Shown piece by piece: positions 1-9,516 of a stretch of DNA of 64,000 nucleotides. The first letter of the stretch is position 1; each line of letters opens with the position of its first letter. This DNA is from Acidovorax sp. 69 (lineage in GTDB: Bacteria > Pseudomonadota > Gammaproteobacteria > Burkholderiales > Burkholderiaceae_C), in the NCBI RefSeq assembly GCF_002797445.1, contig NZ_PGEP01000001.1:1611001-1675000 (forward strand). Reading direction: 5' to 3'. The position numbers and the translations under genes are program-made. The notes below the pieces were generated by a model that was not told the origin of the DNA, did not search any database, and saw only the letters and a program-made list of their open reading frames with translations.

Positions 1-3000
1 GGCAAGCCTGCGGCCGACACGTCGCTGCAGGTGCAAGCCATGGCCCGCATCACCACCACCACGCGCAAGCGCATGGTGGGCGGCTTCTACAGCTACGACA
101 ACCAGACCGACACCAAGGACCTGGGCACGTTGTGCACGGGCAAGAGCGACGCGCGCGGCCTGTTGCTGTGCGAATCCAAACTCGACGAGGCGGGCGAGGT
201 GGAGCTGGTGGTCACCGCCACCGACAAGGACGGCAACACCAGCGTGGCCGCGTCGTCGGTGTGGGTCACGCGCCAGGGCGAGTTGTGGTTTGGTGGTGAA
301 GACCATGACCGCATCGACCTGCTGCCCGAAAAGAAAAGCTACCAACCCGGCGAGACCGCCAAGTTCCAGGTGCGCATGCCGTTCCGCTATGCCACGGCCC
401 TGGTGGCCGTGGAGCGCGAAGGCATCATCGATACGCAGGTGGTGCAGCTCAACGGGCAAGACCCGACCGTGAGCCTGAAGGTGCAGCCCGACTGGGGCCC
501 CAACGTTTACGTGAGCGTGCTGGCCCTGCGCGGCCGCCTGCGCGAGGTGCCGTGGTACAGCTTCTTCACCTGGGGCTTCAAGGCACCGCGCGAGTGGTGG
601 ACCTCGTTCTGGTACGAAGGCAAGGAATACCAGGCGCCCACGGCGCTGGTGGATTTGTCCAAGCCCGCGTTCCGCCTGGGCCTGGCCGAGATCCGCGTGG
701 GCACACAGGCCCACCAGATCGACGTGAAGGTGACTGCCGACAAGGAGAGCTACGCCGTGCGCGGCAAGGCCGAGGTCACCATCACCGCCACGCTGCCCGG
801 TGGCAAGCCCGCTGCCAACGCCGAGGTGGCGCTGGCCGCTGTGGACCAGGCGCTGCTGGAGCTGATGCCCAACAACAGCTGGAACCTGCTCGAAGCCATG
901 CTGCAGCGTCGCAGCTGGGGCGTGGAGACCTCGACGGCGCAGATGGAAATCATCGGCCGGCGCCACTACGGCAAGAAGGCGGTGCCTGCCGGTGGCGGTG
1001 GCGGCAAGTCGCCCACGCGCGAGCTGCTCGACACCTTGCTGCTGTGGGAGCCCGCCATCAAGCTCGACGCCAACGGCCAGGCCAAGGTGACGGTGCCGCT
1101 CAACGATGCGCTCACCACCTTCAAGATCGTGGCGGTAGCGGATGCGTCCACCGGGCTGTTTGGCACCGGCAGCACCAGCATCCGCGCCACGCAAGACCTG
1201 CAGATCATCAGTGGCCTGCCGCCGCTGGTGCGCGAGGACGACCAGTTCCGCGCCCAGATCACGCTGCGCAACACCACCAAGACTGCCATGAAGGTAGAGG
1301 TGGCACCGCGCGCCACACTGCTCGACCTGAAGCCACAGACCATCGACATTCCGCCCGGAGAGGCGCGTGAGGTGGCCTGGGACGTGACAGCCCCTGCGCA
1401 GCTGGCGCAAACGCGCGCCGAAGCCATCCTGTGGGAGATCGAAGCCAAAGACCAGGTCAGCGGCGCCCGCGACGCCCTCAAGGCCCGCCAGCGCATCATC
1501 CCGGCCGTACCGCTCACGGTGCAGCAGGCCACGCTGGTGCAGGTGGACGGCAGCTTCAACCTCGATGTGAACCCACCCGCCGACGCATTGCCTGGCCGAG
1601 GCGGCCTCAAGATGTCGCTGCAGCCCAAGCTGGCCGAAGGCCTGCCCGGCGTGCGCGACTGGTGGGCGCGTTACCCGTTTGCTTGCCTGGAGCAAAAGAC
1701 CAGCAAGGCCGTGGGCCTGCGCGATGGCGTGTTGTGGCAGACCGTGGTGGCGCAGTTGCCCACCTACCTCGATAGTGACGGCCTGGCCAATTACTTCCCG
1801 CCGCGCGATGGCGATGCCAACCGGGGCAGCGACACACTCACGGCCTACGTGCTGGCAGCCACGCATGAGGCCGCCGCCATCAACCCCGCGTTTGCCCTGC
1901 CCGACGCTGCCCGTGCGCCGATGGAGCGTGGCCTGATTGCGTTTGTGGAAGGCCGCATTCAGCGCAATTTCTGGAGCCCGCGCAAGGACCTGGACATGCG
2001 CAAGGTGGCCGCGCTGGAGGCGCTGTCGCGCTACGGCAAGGCCCAGGGCCGCATGGTGAGCAGCATCACCATCGCGCCCAACCAGTGGCCCACGCACACG
2101 GTGATCGACTGGGTCAATGTCTTGAAGCGCGTGGCCGATGTGCCCCAACGCGACCAGCGCCTGGCCGAGGCGCTGCAGATCTTGCGCAGCCGCCTGTCGT
2201 TCCAGGGCACCAAGCTCATTTTCAGCACCGAGCAGGACGACTACTGGTGGTGGCTGATGCAAAACGGTGACGTGAACACTGCGCGCCTGATGCTGGCGGT
2301 GATGGACGACCCGGCCTGGAAGGACGACATGGGCCGCTTGGCCAACGGGTTCATCAGCCGCCAGCAGGGCGGGGCGTGGCACACCACCACGGCCAACCTG
2401 TGGGGCGGGCTGGCACTGGAGAAGTTCAGCGCCAAGTTCGAGGCCACACCCGTTTCGGGCACCACCAAGGCCAGCATGGGTGGCAACACCGCGAGCGTGG
2501 ACTGGAGCAAGGTCGAGCGCGTGAAGGCCAGTGACCTCACGGGCGCCGCGCACCAGACCACCTGGTTCGGTGCGCCCGCATCGCCTGGCAACCTCAAGAA
2601 CAACGACATGTTCCTGGCTTGGGGCAAAGCGGGCGGCAAAGAGAACCTGGCGGTGGCGCACCAGGGCCCAGGCAAGCCCTGGCTCACCCTGCAATCGGTG
2701 GCCGCCGTTCAGCTCAAGGCGCCGTTTGCTGCAGGCTATGCCATCACCAAGACCATCACGCCCGTGGAGCAGGCCAACAAGTCGCTGCCCGCAGGCCAAT
2801 ACACGCGCGGCGACGTGCTGCGCGTGACGCTGGAGGTCAACGCCAGCGCCGACATGACCTGGGTGGCCATCACCGACCCCATCCCGGGCGGTGCCACCAT
2901 CCTGGGCAGCGGCCTGGGTCGCGATTCCGAGATCGCCACGCAAGGTGAGAAGAAGAGCGGCAGCGGCTGGGCTGCGTTTGAAGAGCGCAGCTTCGAGTCC

Positions 3001-3174
3001 TTCCGCAGCTATTACGAATATCTGCCCAAGGGCACCGTCAAGATGGAGTACACCGTGCGCCTGAACAACGCGGGTGACTTTGCGTTGCCGCCAAGCCGTG
3101 TCGAAGCCATGTATGCGCCCGAGATGTTTGGCGAGTCGCCCAATGCGCGGGTGAAGGTGCAGGTGGCCAAATAA
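1..3174 (+). CDS. Bacterial alpha-2-macroglobulin family protein (5' end outside window)
   Basis: The reading frame is open from base 1, so the true start and any lipoprotein signal lie upstream; about 1057 residues are visible. The key motif is CLEQ at 1684-1695 (visible residue 562), preceded by WWARYPFA. This is the thioester Cys and Gln of thioester-containing alpha-2-macroglobulins such as E. coli YfhM. Upstream are beta-sandwich MG-type segments and the bait-side region; downstream is the helical thioester domain and a receptor-binding-like end. In bacteria these are periplasmic, usually membrane-anchored protease traps that work with penicillin-binding protein 1C. pbpC indeed follows, but two extra genes separate the pair. 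Family assignment is firm; substrate protease unknown. Confidence 0.93.
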   Translation, partial: GKPAADTSLQVQAMARITTTTRKRMVGGFYSYDNQTDTKDLGTLCTGKSDARGLLLCESKLDEAGEVELVVTATDKDGNTSVAASSVWVTRQGELWFGGEDHDRIDLLPEKKSYQPGETAKFQVRMPFRYATALVAVEREGIIDTQVVQLNGQDPTVSLKVQPDWGPNVYVSVLALRGRLREVPWYSFFTWGFKAPREWWTSFWYEGKEYQAPTALVDLSKPAFRLGLAEIRVGTQAHQIDVKVTADKESYAVRGKAEVTITATLPGGKPAANAEVALAAVDQALLELMPNNSWNLLEAMLQRRSWGVETSTAQMEIIGRRHYGKKAVPAGGGGGKSPTRELLDTLLLWEPAIKLDANGQAKVTVPLNDALTTFKIVAVADASTGLFGTGSTSIRATQDLQIISGLPPLVREDDQFRAQITLRNTTKTAMKVEVAPRATLLDLKPQTIDIPPGEAREVAWDVTAPAQLAQTRAEAILWEIEAKDQVSGARDALKARQRIIPAVPLTVQQATLVQVDGSFNLDVNPPADALPGRGGLKMSLQPKLAEGLPGVRDWWARYPFACLEQKTSKAVGLRDGVLWQTVVAQLPTYLDSDGLANYFPPRDGDANRGSDTLTAYVLAATHEAAAINPAFALPDAARAPMERGLIAFVEGRIQRNFWSPRKDLDMRKVAALEALSRYGKAQGRMVSSITIAPNQWPTHTVIDWVNVLKRVADVPQRDQRLAEALQILRSRLSFQGTKLIFSTEQDDYWWWLMQNGDVNTARLMLAVMDDPAWKDDMGRLANGFISRQQGGAWHTTTANLWGGLALEKFSAKFEATPVSGTTKASMGGNTASVDWSKVERVKASDLTGAAHQTTWFGAPASPGNLKNNDMFLAWGKAGGKENLAVAHQGPGKPWLTLQSVAAVQLKAPFAAGYAITKTITPVEQANKSLPAGQYTRGDVLRVTLEVNASADMTWVAITDPIPGGATILGSGLGRDSEIATQGEKKSGSGWAAFEERSFESFRSYYEYLPKGTVKMEYTVRLNNAGDFALPPSRVEAMYAPEMFGESPNARVKVQVAK

Positions 3175-3234
3175 GCCCACGCCACCACGCCATAAAGCCG
3201 TCATGCACAACCTTGCCCATCGCCCACCCCAGGC

Positions 3235-3612
3235 ATGCATGCCATGAGCCTCAGCGTCTTTCTGGAGCTGCGGTTCTGGCTGCTGGTGGGCTTTTCACTG
3301 GTGCTGCCGGTGGGGATTTATGCGCTGCTGCTGGCAACCCGGGCGATCTCGCGCTGGGCGGTGCTGGGGTTTGGCGTGGCCTTGGTGCTGATTGCCGGCG
3401 TCGATGTGTACCTGCTGCAGTCCCTGGTGGCGCAGGCCAAAAGTACGCCTTCGCTGGCCGACGATGCCTGGTTCAGCTCCGAACTGACGATTGCGCTGTA
3501 CGTCCTACCGGTGGTGTTTGGTGGTATCGGCGTCAACCTGATCTCGCACGTGTTGCTGCGGCACCTGACCGAGGCCGAGGGGCGGTTTGACCGGGAGCAC
3601 TCCGATCGCTGA
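3235..3612 (+). CDS. Small membrane protein, unknown function
   Basis: This 125-residue protein has about three hydrophobic segments: residues 10-33, 42-64 and 84-108. It ends in a short charged tail (EGRFDREHSDR). A second ATG at 3244 could be the true start; neither has a strong ribosome site. It lies 60 bp after the alpha-2-macroglobulin gene on the same strand and probably belongs to the same transcript. I recognise no family. Codon use looks like its neighbours. Its position suggests an envelope role, but that is inference only. Confidence 0.7.
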   Translation: MHAMSLSVFLELRFWLLVGFSLVLPVGIYALLLATRAISRWAVLGFGVALVLIAGVDVYLLQSLVAQAKSTPSLADDAWFSSELTIALYVLPVVFGGIGVNLISHVLLRHLTEAEGRFDREHSDR

Positions 3613-3670
3613 ATCGCAAACACGTTCTTATGATTCTCCGATCCCTTCGTTTTCAGAAAGTCAACCTGCC

Positions 3671-4540
3671 ATGATCCTGGGTCTCGCTGCCAACCGCCTG
3701 CACCACCACACCGAAGATGCGGCGCTCTTTTCCTGGTTGCGCGCCTGCGAGGCGGGCATCCGGGAACTGCAACTGGGGTTGCACGCCGTGGGCCGTACGC
3801 ACGATGCCATCGTCGCTGCGGGCATGCTTCAGGGGTACCGCCCGCTGGTGCGCTACCCCTACGGGCGCGAAGGCGGGTTGATGAAAGTGGTGGCAGAGGT
3901 GGTGGGCATGGGGGAAGGACGCACGCTCGATGGCGCGATCTACCTCACCGACCCCGTGGACCCTTCTTCCATATTCCCCGAGGCGCTGGCCCTCAAGCGG
4001 CAGTGCGTGATCCACGGCAAGCCGTTTCTCTCCACCGTTGCCAGCGCACGCGACTGGATCGAGATGGAGCGCATCCACGCCGGGTTGCCGCGCGACCCGC
4101 AGGCCGACCGGTTTCATGACCATGGCACCCAGACGCTGGCCCTGATTGCGCACGACGCGTGCAAGCAGGCCATGCTCGACTTCGCCGATCGCAACTTTGA
4201 TGTGCTGTCGCAGTTTCGCCACCGGGTGGCCACCGGCACCACGGGCCAGCGACTGAACGCCCTGGCCTGGAGCAAGGGCTGGCCCGACGGGCAGCCCTGG
4301 GTGCAGCGCTTTAACAGCGGGCCGCTGGGTGGCGACGCGCAGATTGCCGACCTGGTGCTGGAGCGCCGTTGTCACCGCGCCGTTTTCTTTGAGGACCCGC
4401 ATGTGGCGCGCCAGCACGAGGCCGACATCCAGTTGCTGGAGCGCGCCGTGACCACCGCCACACACGACGCGGTGTGTGTCACCGTTCCGGGCGTGGCGCA
4501 GCGCTGGTGCGACGCCGTGCGCTTGCGCGCAGCGCGCTGA
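3671..4540 (+). CDS. Tandem methylglyoxal-synthase-domain protein
   Basis: The C-terminal half (about residues 150-285) matches methylglyoxal synthase (dihydroxyacetone phosphate to methylglyoxal plus phosphate). It has IAHDACK (His/Asp as H19/D20 of E. coli MgsA), ATGTTG, SGPLGGDAQ (catalytic Asp region), FFEDP, and a His then Asp in RQHEADIQ. The N-terminal half reads as a second, degenerate copy: PYGREGGLMKV aligns with GPLGGDAQI, and IYLTDP with FFEDP, but the HD motif is lost. MgsA is normally about 150 residues, so this 289-residue protein looks like an internal duplication. ATG 3671 is chosen because the open frame further upstream overlaps the preceding gene and has no conserved sequence. 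Catalytic activity is plausible for the C-terminal half only. Confidence 0.8.
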   Translation: MILGLAANRLHHHTEDAALFSWLRACEAGIRELQLGLHAVGRTHDAIVAAGMLQGYRPLVRYPYGREGGLMKVVAEVVGMGEGRTLDGAIYLTDPVDPSSIFPEALALKRQCVIHGKPFLSTVASARDWIEMERIHAGLPRDPQADRFHDHGTQTLALIAHDACKQAMLDFADRNFDVLSQFRHRVATGTTGQRLNALAWSKGWPDGQPWVQRFNSGPLGGDAQIADLVLERRCHRAVFFEDPHVARQHEADIQLLERAVTTATHDAVCVTVPGVAQRWCDAVRLRAAR

Positions 4541-4594
4541 TGGCGCTTTCATTTCTGTGCGTTTGTGTTCCTTCCCTTCGATTTCTTCTTCACC

Positions 4595-6913
4595 GTGCGC
4601 CTGCGAACGCAGGCCGCCGCTCTGGTGCTGGCGGCCTGCGCCTCGGGCGCCTGGGCCATTCCCACGTTTGACGAGGTGCGCACGGACTTCAAGCCCTCGG
4701 ACACCCTGATCCTCTCGCGCGAAGGCGAGGTACTGCAGCGCCTGCGCACCGATGCCACCGTGCGGCGCGGCCAGTGGGTGGCCTTGGCCGATGTGTCCCC
4801 CGCGCTGCGCCAGGCGCTGGTGCTCAGCGAAGACAAGCGGTTTTTTGAACACAGCGGCGTGGACTGGCGTGCGGCCTCGGCGGCCGCCTGGGGCAACCTG
4901 TGGAACCAGCGCACGCGCGGGGCCAGCACCATCACCATGCAGCTCGCGGGCCTGCTGGACGGGGACTGGCGCCAGGGCCCCGGGGGGCGCACCGTGGTGC
5001 AGAAGGTCGGCCAGACCGTGGCGGCCCAGGTGCTGGACCGGCGCTGGCGTAAGGACCAGATCCTGGAGGCCTACCTCAACCTGGTGCCGTTTCGCAGCGA
5101 GCTGGTGGGTATTGATGCGTTGAGCCGGACCCTGTTTGGCAAGGCCGCCCACGGCCTGGACGACCGCGAGGCGGCTGTCGCTGCGGCTCTGGTGCGCGCG
5201 CCCAATGCCCGGCCCACGCTGGTGGCGCAGCGTGCCTGTGGCGTGCTGCGTGATATGCAGCGGCTGCCGCAGCGCGCTGGTGAAACGACCACCCGGGTGG
5301 AGTGCGATGCCTTGGACCTGTTCACCACCGCCGCCTTGCAGCGCCGCGCGTTTGATGCCAGCGAAGGCGTGGCCCCGCACTTTGCGCGCTACCTGTTGCG
5401 CCAGCGGCACAAGGACGGCGCGGTGCCCGAACGGGTGCCCAGCACGCTGCGCGGCCCCTTGCAGCGTTTTGCCGTGCAGAGCCTGCAGCAGCACCTGCGC
5501 GAGTTGCGCGGGCGCCATGTGGAAGACGGCGCGGTGCTGGTGCTGGACAACGCCACGGGCACGGTGCTGGCCTGGGTCGGCTCGTCCGGCCAGCTCAGCC
5601 AGGCCAGCGAGGTGGACGGGGTGCTGGCGTTGCGCCAGCCGGGCTCCACGCTCAAGCCGTTCTTGTACGCCCAGGCGATTGCAGAACGGCGGCTCACGGC
5701 GGCCTCGCTGGTGGAGGATTCGCCTGCGCAGATCACCACAGCGGCGGGGCTCTATATCCCGCAGAACTACGACCGCCAGTTCAAGGGCTGGGTGTCCGTG
5801 CGCACGGCCCTGGCGGCGTCGCTCAACGTGCCGGCGGTGCGCACGCTGGTCATGGTGACTCCCGACGCTTTCCATCGGCAGCTTGGTGCGGTGGGTTTGC
5901 CGTTGCGCGAAAGCGGTGATTATTTTGGCTACAGCCTGGCGCTGGGCAGCCCCGAGGTGCCGCTGCTGCATCTGACCAATGCCTACCGCACGCTCGCCAA
6001 CGGCGGGCGGGCCAGTCCTGTTGCAATCACGCCGGGCAAAAGCTGGCGGGTGAGCGCCGAAGCCCCGACCGATGCCAAGCCCCGCTTCACCCCGGCCATC
6101 GACCCACGCGCTGCTTTCATCGTGGGTGACATCCTGTCCGACGGCAATGCACGCGCCCGCACTTTCGGCACCGACAGCGTGCTGGCTACGCGCTTTTGGA
6201 GCGCCGTGAAAACCGGCACCAGCAAAGACATGCGCGACAACTGGGCGGTGGGCTGGTCTGAGCGCTATACCGTGGGCGTATGGGTGGGCAATGCCAGCGG
6301 GGCTGCGATGCATGACGTGAGCGGAACCAGCGGCGCGGCGCCTGTCTGGGCGCAGGTGATGGGCTTTTTGCATGCCCGCGAGCCCAGCCGGGCGCCCAAG
6401 GCCCCTGGGGGCCTGGTCAGGGCTGCTGTGCGGTTTGGCCCGGGGCAGCCGCCGTCTGCAGGCGTGCCCCAGCCGCTGGAGGCTGCCCGCGACGAATGGT
6501 TTGTGCCCAGCACACAGCAGCCTTTGTTTGCTATTGATTCAATAGCTTCAGGGCCATATTCCACTAGCGCATTCGGCCGAAAATCCTCCAAGAATGCTGT
6601 GCAGACTCCCACAGCGCCTCCTGCAGGTGTCGCTGCGCGCATCACTGCACCAGCGTCCGGCACGGTGATCGCTCTGGACCCGGACATCCCGCCCACGCGC
6701 CAGCGCCTGCAGTTCACCGCCACAGGCGACGCAGTGCAGTGGCGCATGGACGGCAAACCCTTGGGCCGGGGCCCCCGGGTGGCCTGGTTGCCCTGGCCCG
6801 GGCGGCATGTGGTGCAGATCACCGACGCGCAGGGCAAGGTGCTGGACGAGGTTCGGTTGGAGGTGCGCGGCGCAGGTGTGGTGTCCGCGCCCCCCCGGGC
6901 AGGTGCGCATTGA
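4595..6913 (+). CDS. pbpC: Penicillin-binding protein 1C (peptidoglycan glycosyltransferase/transpeptidase)
   Basis: This is a bifunctional class A PBP. The glycosyltransferase domain shows EDKRFFEHSGVDW (from about residue 79), GASTITMQLA and the RRWRKDQILEAYLN motif. The transpeptidase domain carries the active-site STLK (Ser at about residue 351), SLN and KTGTS (about residue 539). The end is a PBP1C-type C-terminal domain. GTG 4595 gives a clean signal sequence (VRLRTQAAALVLAAC...GAWA); an upstream GTG at 4565 adds ten residues. It polymerises and cross-links peptidoglycan and partners the upstream alpha-2-macroglobulin. A dispersed genomic repeat (6530-6570) lies in the linker between the transpeptidase and C-terminal domains and is translated. 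Confidence 0.95.
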   Translation: MRLRTQAAALVLAACASGAWAIPTFDEVRTDFKPSDTLILSREGEVLQRLRTDATVRRGQWVALADVSPALRQALVLSEDKRFFEHSGVDWRAASAAAWGNLWNQRTRGASTITMQLAGLLDGDWRQGPGGRTVVQKVGQTVAAQVLDRRWRKDQILEAYLNLVPFRSELVGIDALSRTLFGKAAHGLDDREAAVAAALVRAPNARPTLVAQRACGVLRDMQRLPQRAGETTTRVECDALDLFTTAALQRRAFDASEGVAPHFARYLLRQRHKDGAVPERVPSTLRGPLQRFAVQSLQQHLRELRGRHVEDGAVLVLDNATGTVLAWVGSSGQLSQASEVDGVLALRQPGSTLKPFLYAQAIAERRLTAASLVEDSPAQITTAAGLYIPQNYDRQFKGWVSVRTALAASLNVPAVRTLVMVTPDAFHRQLGAVGLPLRESGDYFGYSLALGSPEVPLLHLTNAYRTLANGGRASPVAITPGKSWRVSAEAPTDAKPRFTPAIDPRAAFIVGDILSDGNARARTFGTDSVLATRFWSAVKTGTSKDMRDNWAVGWSERYTVGVWVGNASGAAMHDVSGTSGAAPVWAQVMGFLHAREPSRAPKAPGGLVRAAVRFGPGQPPSAGVPQPLEAARDEWFVPSTQQPLFAIDSIASGPYSTSAFGRKSSKNAVQTPTAPPAGVAARITAPASGTVIALDPDIPPTRQRLQFTATGDAVQWRMDGKPLGRGPRVAWLPWPGRHVVQITDAQGKVLDEVRLEVRGAGVVSAPPRAGAH
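6530..6570 (+). repeat. Dispersed Comamonadaceae-type repeat, copy 1, inside pbpC
   Basis: The core is a perfect dyad, GCTATT, 5 bases, AATAGC (6530-6546), followed by a short tail ending in TAGCGC. It sits in frame in the low-complexity linker of PBP1C before the C-terminal domain. It resembles the other copies at 9324, 14443, 42206, 47651, 50259, 51446 and 56035. Confidence 0.55.
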
Positions 6914-6978
6914 CGCTGGTAAATCCGAGGAATACGGTGTGACTTGGGGCTAAGTCCCAGTTAAGGCGGCTGTTTAAA

Positions 6979-6993
6979 ATAGTTACAAACTAT
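6979..6993. promoter_or_regulatory. 15-bp dyad immediately before the diguanylate cyclase start
   Basis: ATAGTT-ACA-AACTAT is a perfect inverted repeat ending 4 bases before the ATG at 6998. No purine-rich ribosome site is visible in the same stretch, so the dyad occupies the initiation region. It could be an operator or an RNA hairpin that masks initiation. Confidence 0.35.
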
Positions 6994-6997
6994 CCCT

Positions 6998-9283
6998 ATG
7001 CCCTCTCTTCGCCAGTTTTTCTCTCACCGCCTGATCTGGCTGGCCTTGCTGGTGGCTTTGGGCATTGGTGCGTTGTTTGCCCGCGCTATCTGGACGATCC
7101 GCAACGACGAGTGGAGCTACGCGGAGCAGACCAACGCCAACCTGGCGCGCACCCTGGAGCAGGGCCTGGCCTGGTCGCTGGACTCATTTGACAAATCCCT
7201 GGAGGGTGTGGCCCGCGAGGTGGCCCGGCCCGATGTGTGGGAGATGCCCCCCGAGCTGCGCTCGCGGGTGGTGTTTGACAACTCGCTGCGCGCACGCGGT
7301 GCGGGGGATGTGCTGGTGCTGGATGCGCAGGGCAATGTCATCCTGGACTCGGGCTCCATCGCCCCGCGCAAAGTCAACTTTGCCGACCGAGACTATTTTC
7401 TGGCGTTCCGTGATCGGGGCGAGCAGGGGCTGTTCTTTGGCAAGCCCGTGCCATCGCGGGTGACGGGCCTGAACATCCTGCCCATCTCGCGCGCCTACTT
7501 CAACGCTGACGGCAGTTTTGCCGGGGTGGTGGTTGGGGCCATCCGCCTGAGCTATTTCAACGAACTGTTTGGCTCGCTGGACTTGGGCTCCAACAGCGGG
7601 ATCAACATGTTCCGTCAGGACGGGGTGGTGATCTCCCGCTTTCCCTACGGTGATGCCGATGTCGGCAAAACCATTGCAGGCAGCCCCAACCTGCTGCGCT
7701 TTCAGGCGGAGGGCACCGGCTCGTTTGTGGGCCGGGCCGCGCTCGACGGCGTAGAGCGTCTGTATTCCTTCCGGCCAGTGGGTAACTACCCCCTGATCCT
7801 GAACGTGGCCCAGTCCACCGAAACCATCCTGGCCAAGTGGACGCGCAGCGCCTGGGTGCTGGGCAGTTTTGCGGTGCTGCTGATGGCGGGTTGCCTTGGT
7901 CTGGCCCTGCTGTTCGTTCGTGAACTTGTGCTGCGCCAGCAGGTTTCGGCACGCTTGGCAGAGGCCGAGCACGACCTGCGCACCACCCTCGACAACGTGC
8001 CCTCCATGATTGCCTACTGGGATGCCAGTATGCACAACCGCTTTGCCAATCGGGCGTCGCTGGAGGAGTTCGGCACGTACCCGGTGCCAGTGCGTGGCCG
8101 ACACATCAGCGAGCTGGTCAGCGAAACCCGCTACGCCGCCAGCAAGCCCTACTACGACCATGCTTTGGCGGGCGCGCCGCAGTGTTTTGAGCGCACCGAC
8201 AAGGACTCGCAGGGCCTGCCGCGACACAGCATCGTCTCCTACCTGCCCGATGCGGATGCGCGCGGCGTGGTCACGGGCCTCTTCGTGCAAGTGACGGACA
8301 TCACCGAGCGCAAGCGCATGGAGAACGAGCTGTTCGACGAGAAAGAGCGCGTGCGCCTGACGTTGCAAGCCATTGGCGACGCAGTGGTCTGCTCAGACGC
8401 GAATGGCATGGTGACCTACCTCAACCCGGCGGCCGAGCGCCTCACCGGCTGGCAGGCGTTTGACGCCGCAGGCCACAACGTGGACGAGGTGATCAGCCTG
8501 CGCAGCCCCAGCAGCGACCAACCGCTGCCCAGCCCGCGGCGCATCGCCATGCAGCAGGGCACGGCCATGGAAGCAGTGCGCGGCGTGGTGGTGCACCGCA
8601 CCAACGGCCAGCGTTGTCAGGTGGAAGAAACCGCCAGCCCCATCACCGATCGCCATGGCACGGTGACCGGGTCCGTGGCTGTGTTGCGCGATGTGACCGA
8701 GGCCGTGGCCATGGCCGAGCGCATGTCGCACCTGGCCCAGTACGACGCGCTGACCGACCTGCCCAACCGTGTGCTGTTGCAGGACCGCGCCAACCTGGCC
8801 ATCGCCCAGGCGCGGCGTGAGGGCAAGTCATTGGCCGTGATGTATCTGGACCTGGATGGCTTCAAGGAGGTCAATGACCGCTTGGGCCACGACGTGGGCG
8901 ATGCGCTGCTGGTGCAGTTTGCCCAGCGCCTGAAGGCTGCTGTGCGGGCATCCGACACCGTGTGCCGCCAAGGGGGTGACGAGTTCGTGGTGCTGCTGCC
9001 CGGGCTGGATGGTGCCGAGTCCGCCTGTGGCGTGGCGCGCAAGATCCTGGCGTCATGCGACGAGCCGTTTGATCTGGCGGGGCATCCCCTGCATGTGGGG
9101 CTCAGCGGCGGCATTGCGTTGTTTCCCCAGCACGGCGATACGTTTGACTCCCTTTCGCGCCATGCCGACAGTGCCATGTATGCCGCCAAACGCGGCGGCC
9201 GCATGCGCTTCATGCTCTACCAGGGGCCACACGCCGAGCCCGAGGTGGTGTTGCCCGACGCAACGGTGGGCAGTGCCAAGTAG
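6998..9283 (+). CDS. Membrane-bound diguanylate cyclase (periplasmic sensor, two PAS, GGDEF)
   Basis: This 761-residue protein has a transmembrane segment at about residues 11-31, a long periplasmic sensing region with a double-Cache/PDC-like fold (about 35-285), and a second transmembrane segment at about 287-309. Two PAS domains follow (about 320-440 and 445-570), then GGDEF. The GGDEF motif is intact (residue 659) and is preceded by the RASD inhibitory site with the canonical five-residue spacing. It should therefore make cyclic di-GMP from GTP with product inhibition. There is no EAL domain. The gene stands alone; the ligand of the periplasmic domain cannot be read from the sequence. Confidence 0.92.
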   Translation: MPSLRQFFSHRLIWLALLVALGIGALFARAIWTIRNDEWSYAEQTNANLARTLEQGLAWSLDSFDKSLEGVAREVARPDVWEMPPELRSRVVFDNSLRARGAGDVLVLDAQGNVILDSGSIAPRKVNFADRDYFLAFRDRGEQGLFFGKPVPSRVTGLNILPISRAYFNADGSFAGVVVGAIRLSYFNELFGSLDLGSNSGINMFRQDGVVISRFPYGDADVGKTIAGSPNLLRFQAEGTGSFVGRAALDGVERLYSFRPVGNYPLILNVAQSTETILAKWTRSAWVLGSFAVLLMAGCLGLALLFVRELVLRQQVSARLAEAEHDLRTTLDNVPSMIAYWDASMHNRFANRASLEEFGTYPVPVRGRHISELVSETRYAASKPYYDHALAGAPQCFERTDKDSQGLPRHSIVSYLPDADARGVVTGLFVQVTDITERKRMENELFDEKERVRLTLQAIGDAVVCSDANGMVTYLNPAAERLTGWQAFDAAGHNVDEVISLRSPSSDQPLPSPRRIAMQQGTAMEAVRGVVVHRTNGQRCQVEETASPITDRHGTVTGSVAVLRDVTEAVAMAERMSHLAQYDALTDLPNRVLLQDRANLAIAQARREGKSLAVMYLDLDGFKEVNDRLGHDVGDALLVQFAQRLKAAVRASDTVCRQGGDEFVVLLPGLDGAESACGVARKILASCDEPFDLAGHPLHVGLSGGIALFPQHGDTFDSLSRHADSAMYAAKRGGRMRFMLYQGPHAEPEVVLPDATVGSAK

Positions 9284-9323
9284 CCGTTTGGTCTGCAACT
9301 GGCGATCTTTTGGCGAATGAATT

Positions 9324-9364
9324 GCTATTGAAAATATAGCTGCTTGTGCTTGCCATTCCAGCGC
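9324..9364 (+). repeat. Dispersed repeat, copy 2, intergenic
   Basis: GCTAT, 7 bases, ATAGC, then tgcttgtgcttgcc and a closing AGCGC. It lies between the diguanylate cyclase and the FMN dehydrogenase, in its usual noncoding setting. Confidence 0.6.
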
Positions 9365-9516
9365 AATCCCGGGTTTTTGCTATGTATCGGCGCGAACCGC
9401 GCTTCATGGCGGCAGGGGGCGCTGGAAATTTGTTGCAGCCCATCGAAATAATTTTGATGGCTGGCCCGTGCGCCACCGCCTACCATTCGGCGCATTCCCC
9501 ATTCTGGAGAGCCTGC

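Noticed and set aside
3653..6373. A 906-codon open frame on the minus strand
   Set aside because: It is antisense to the methylglyoxal-synthase-like gene and pbpC, both with clear motifs. Its His/Arg/Gln-rich composition is that of a reverse frame in GC-rich DNA.
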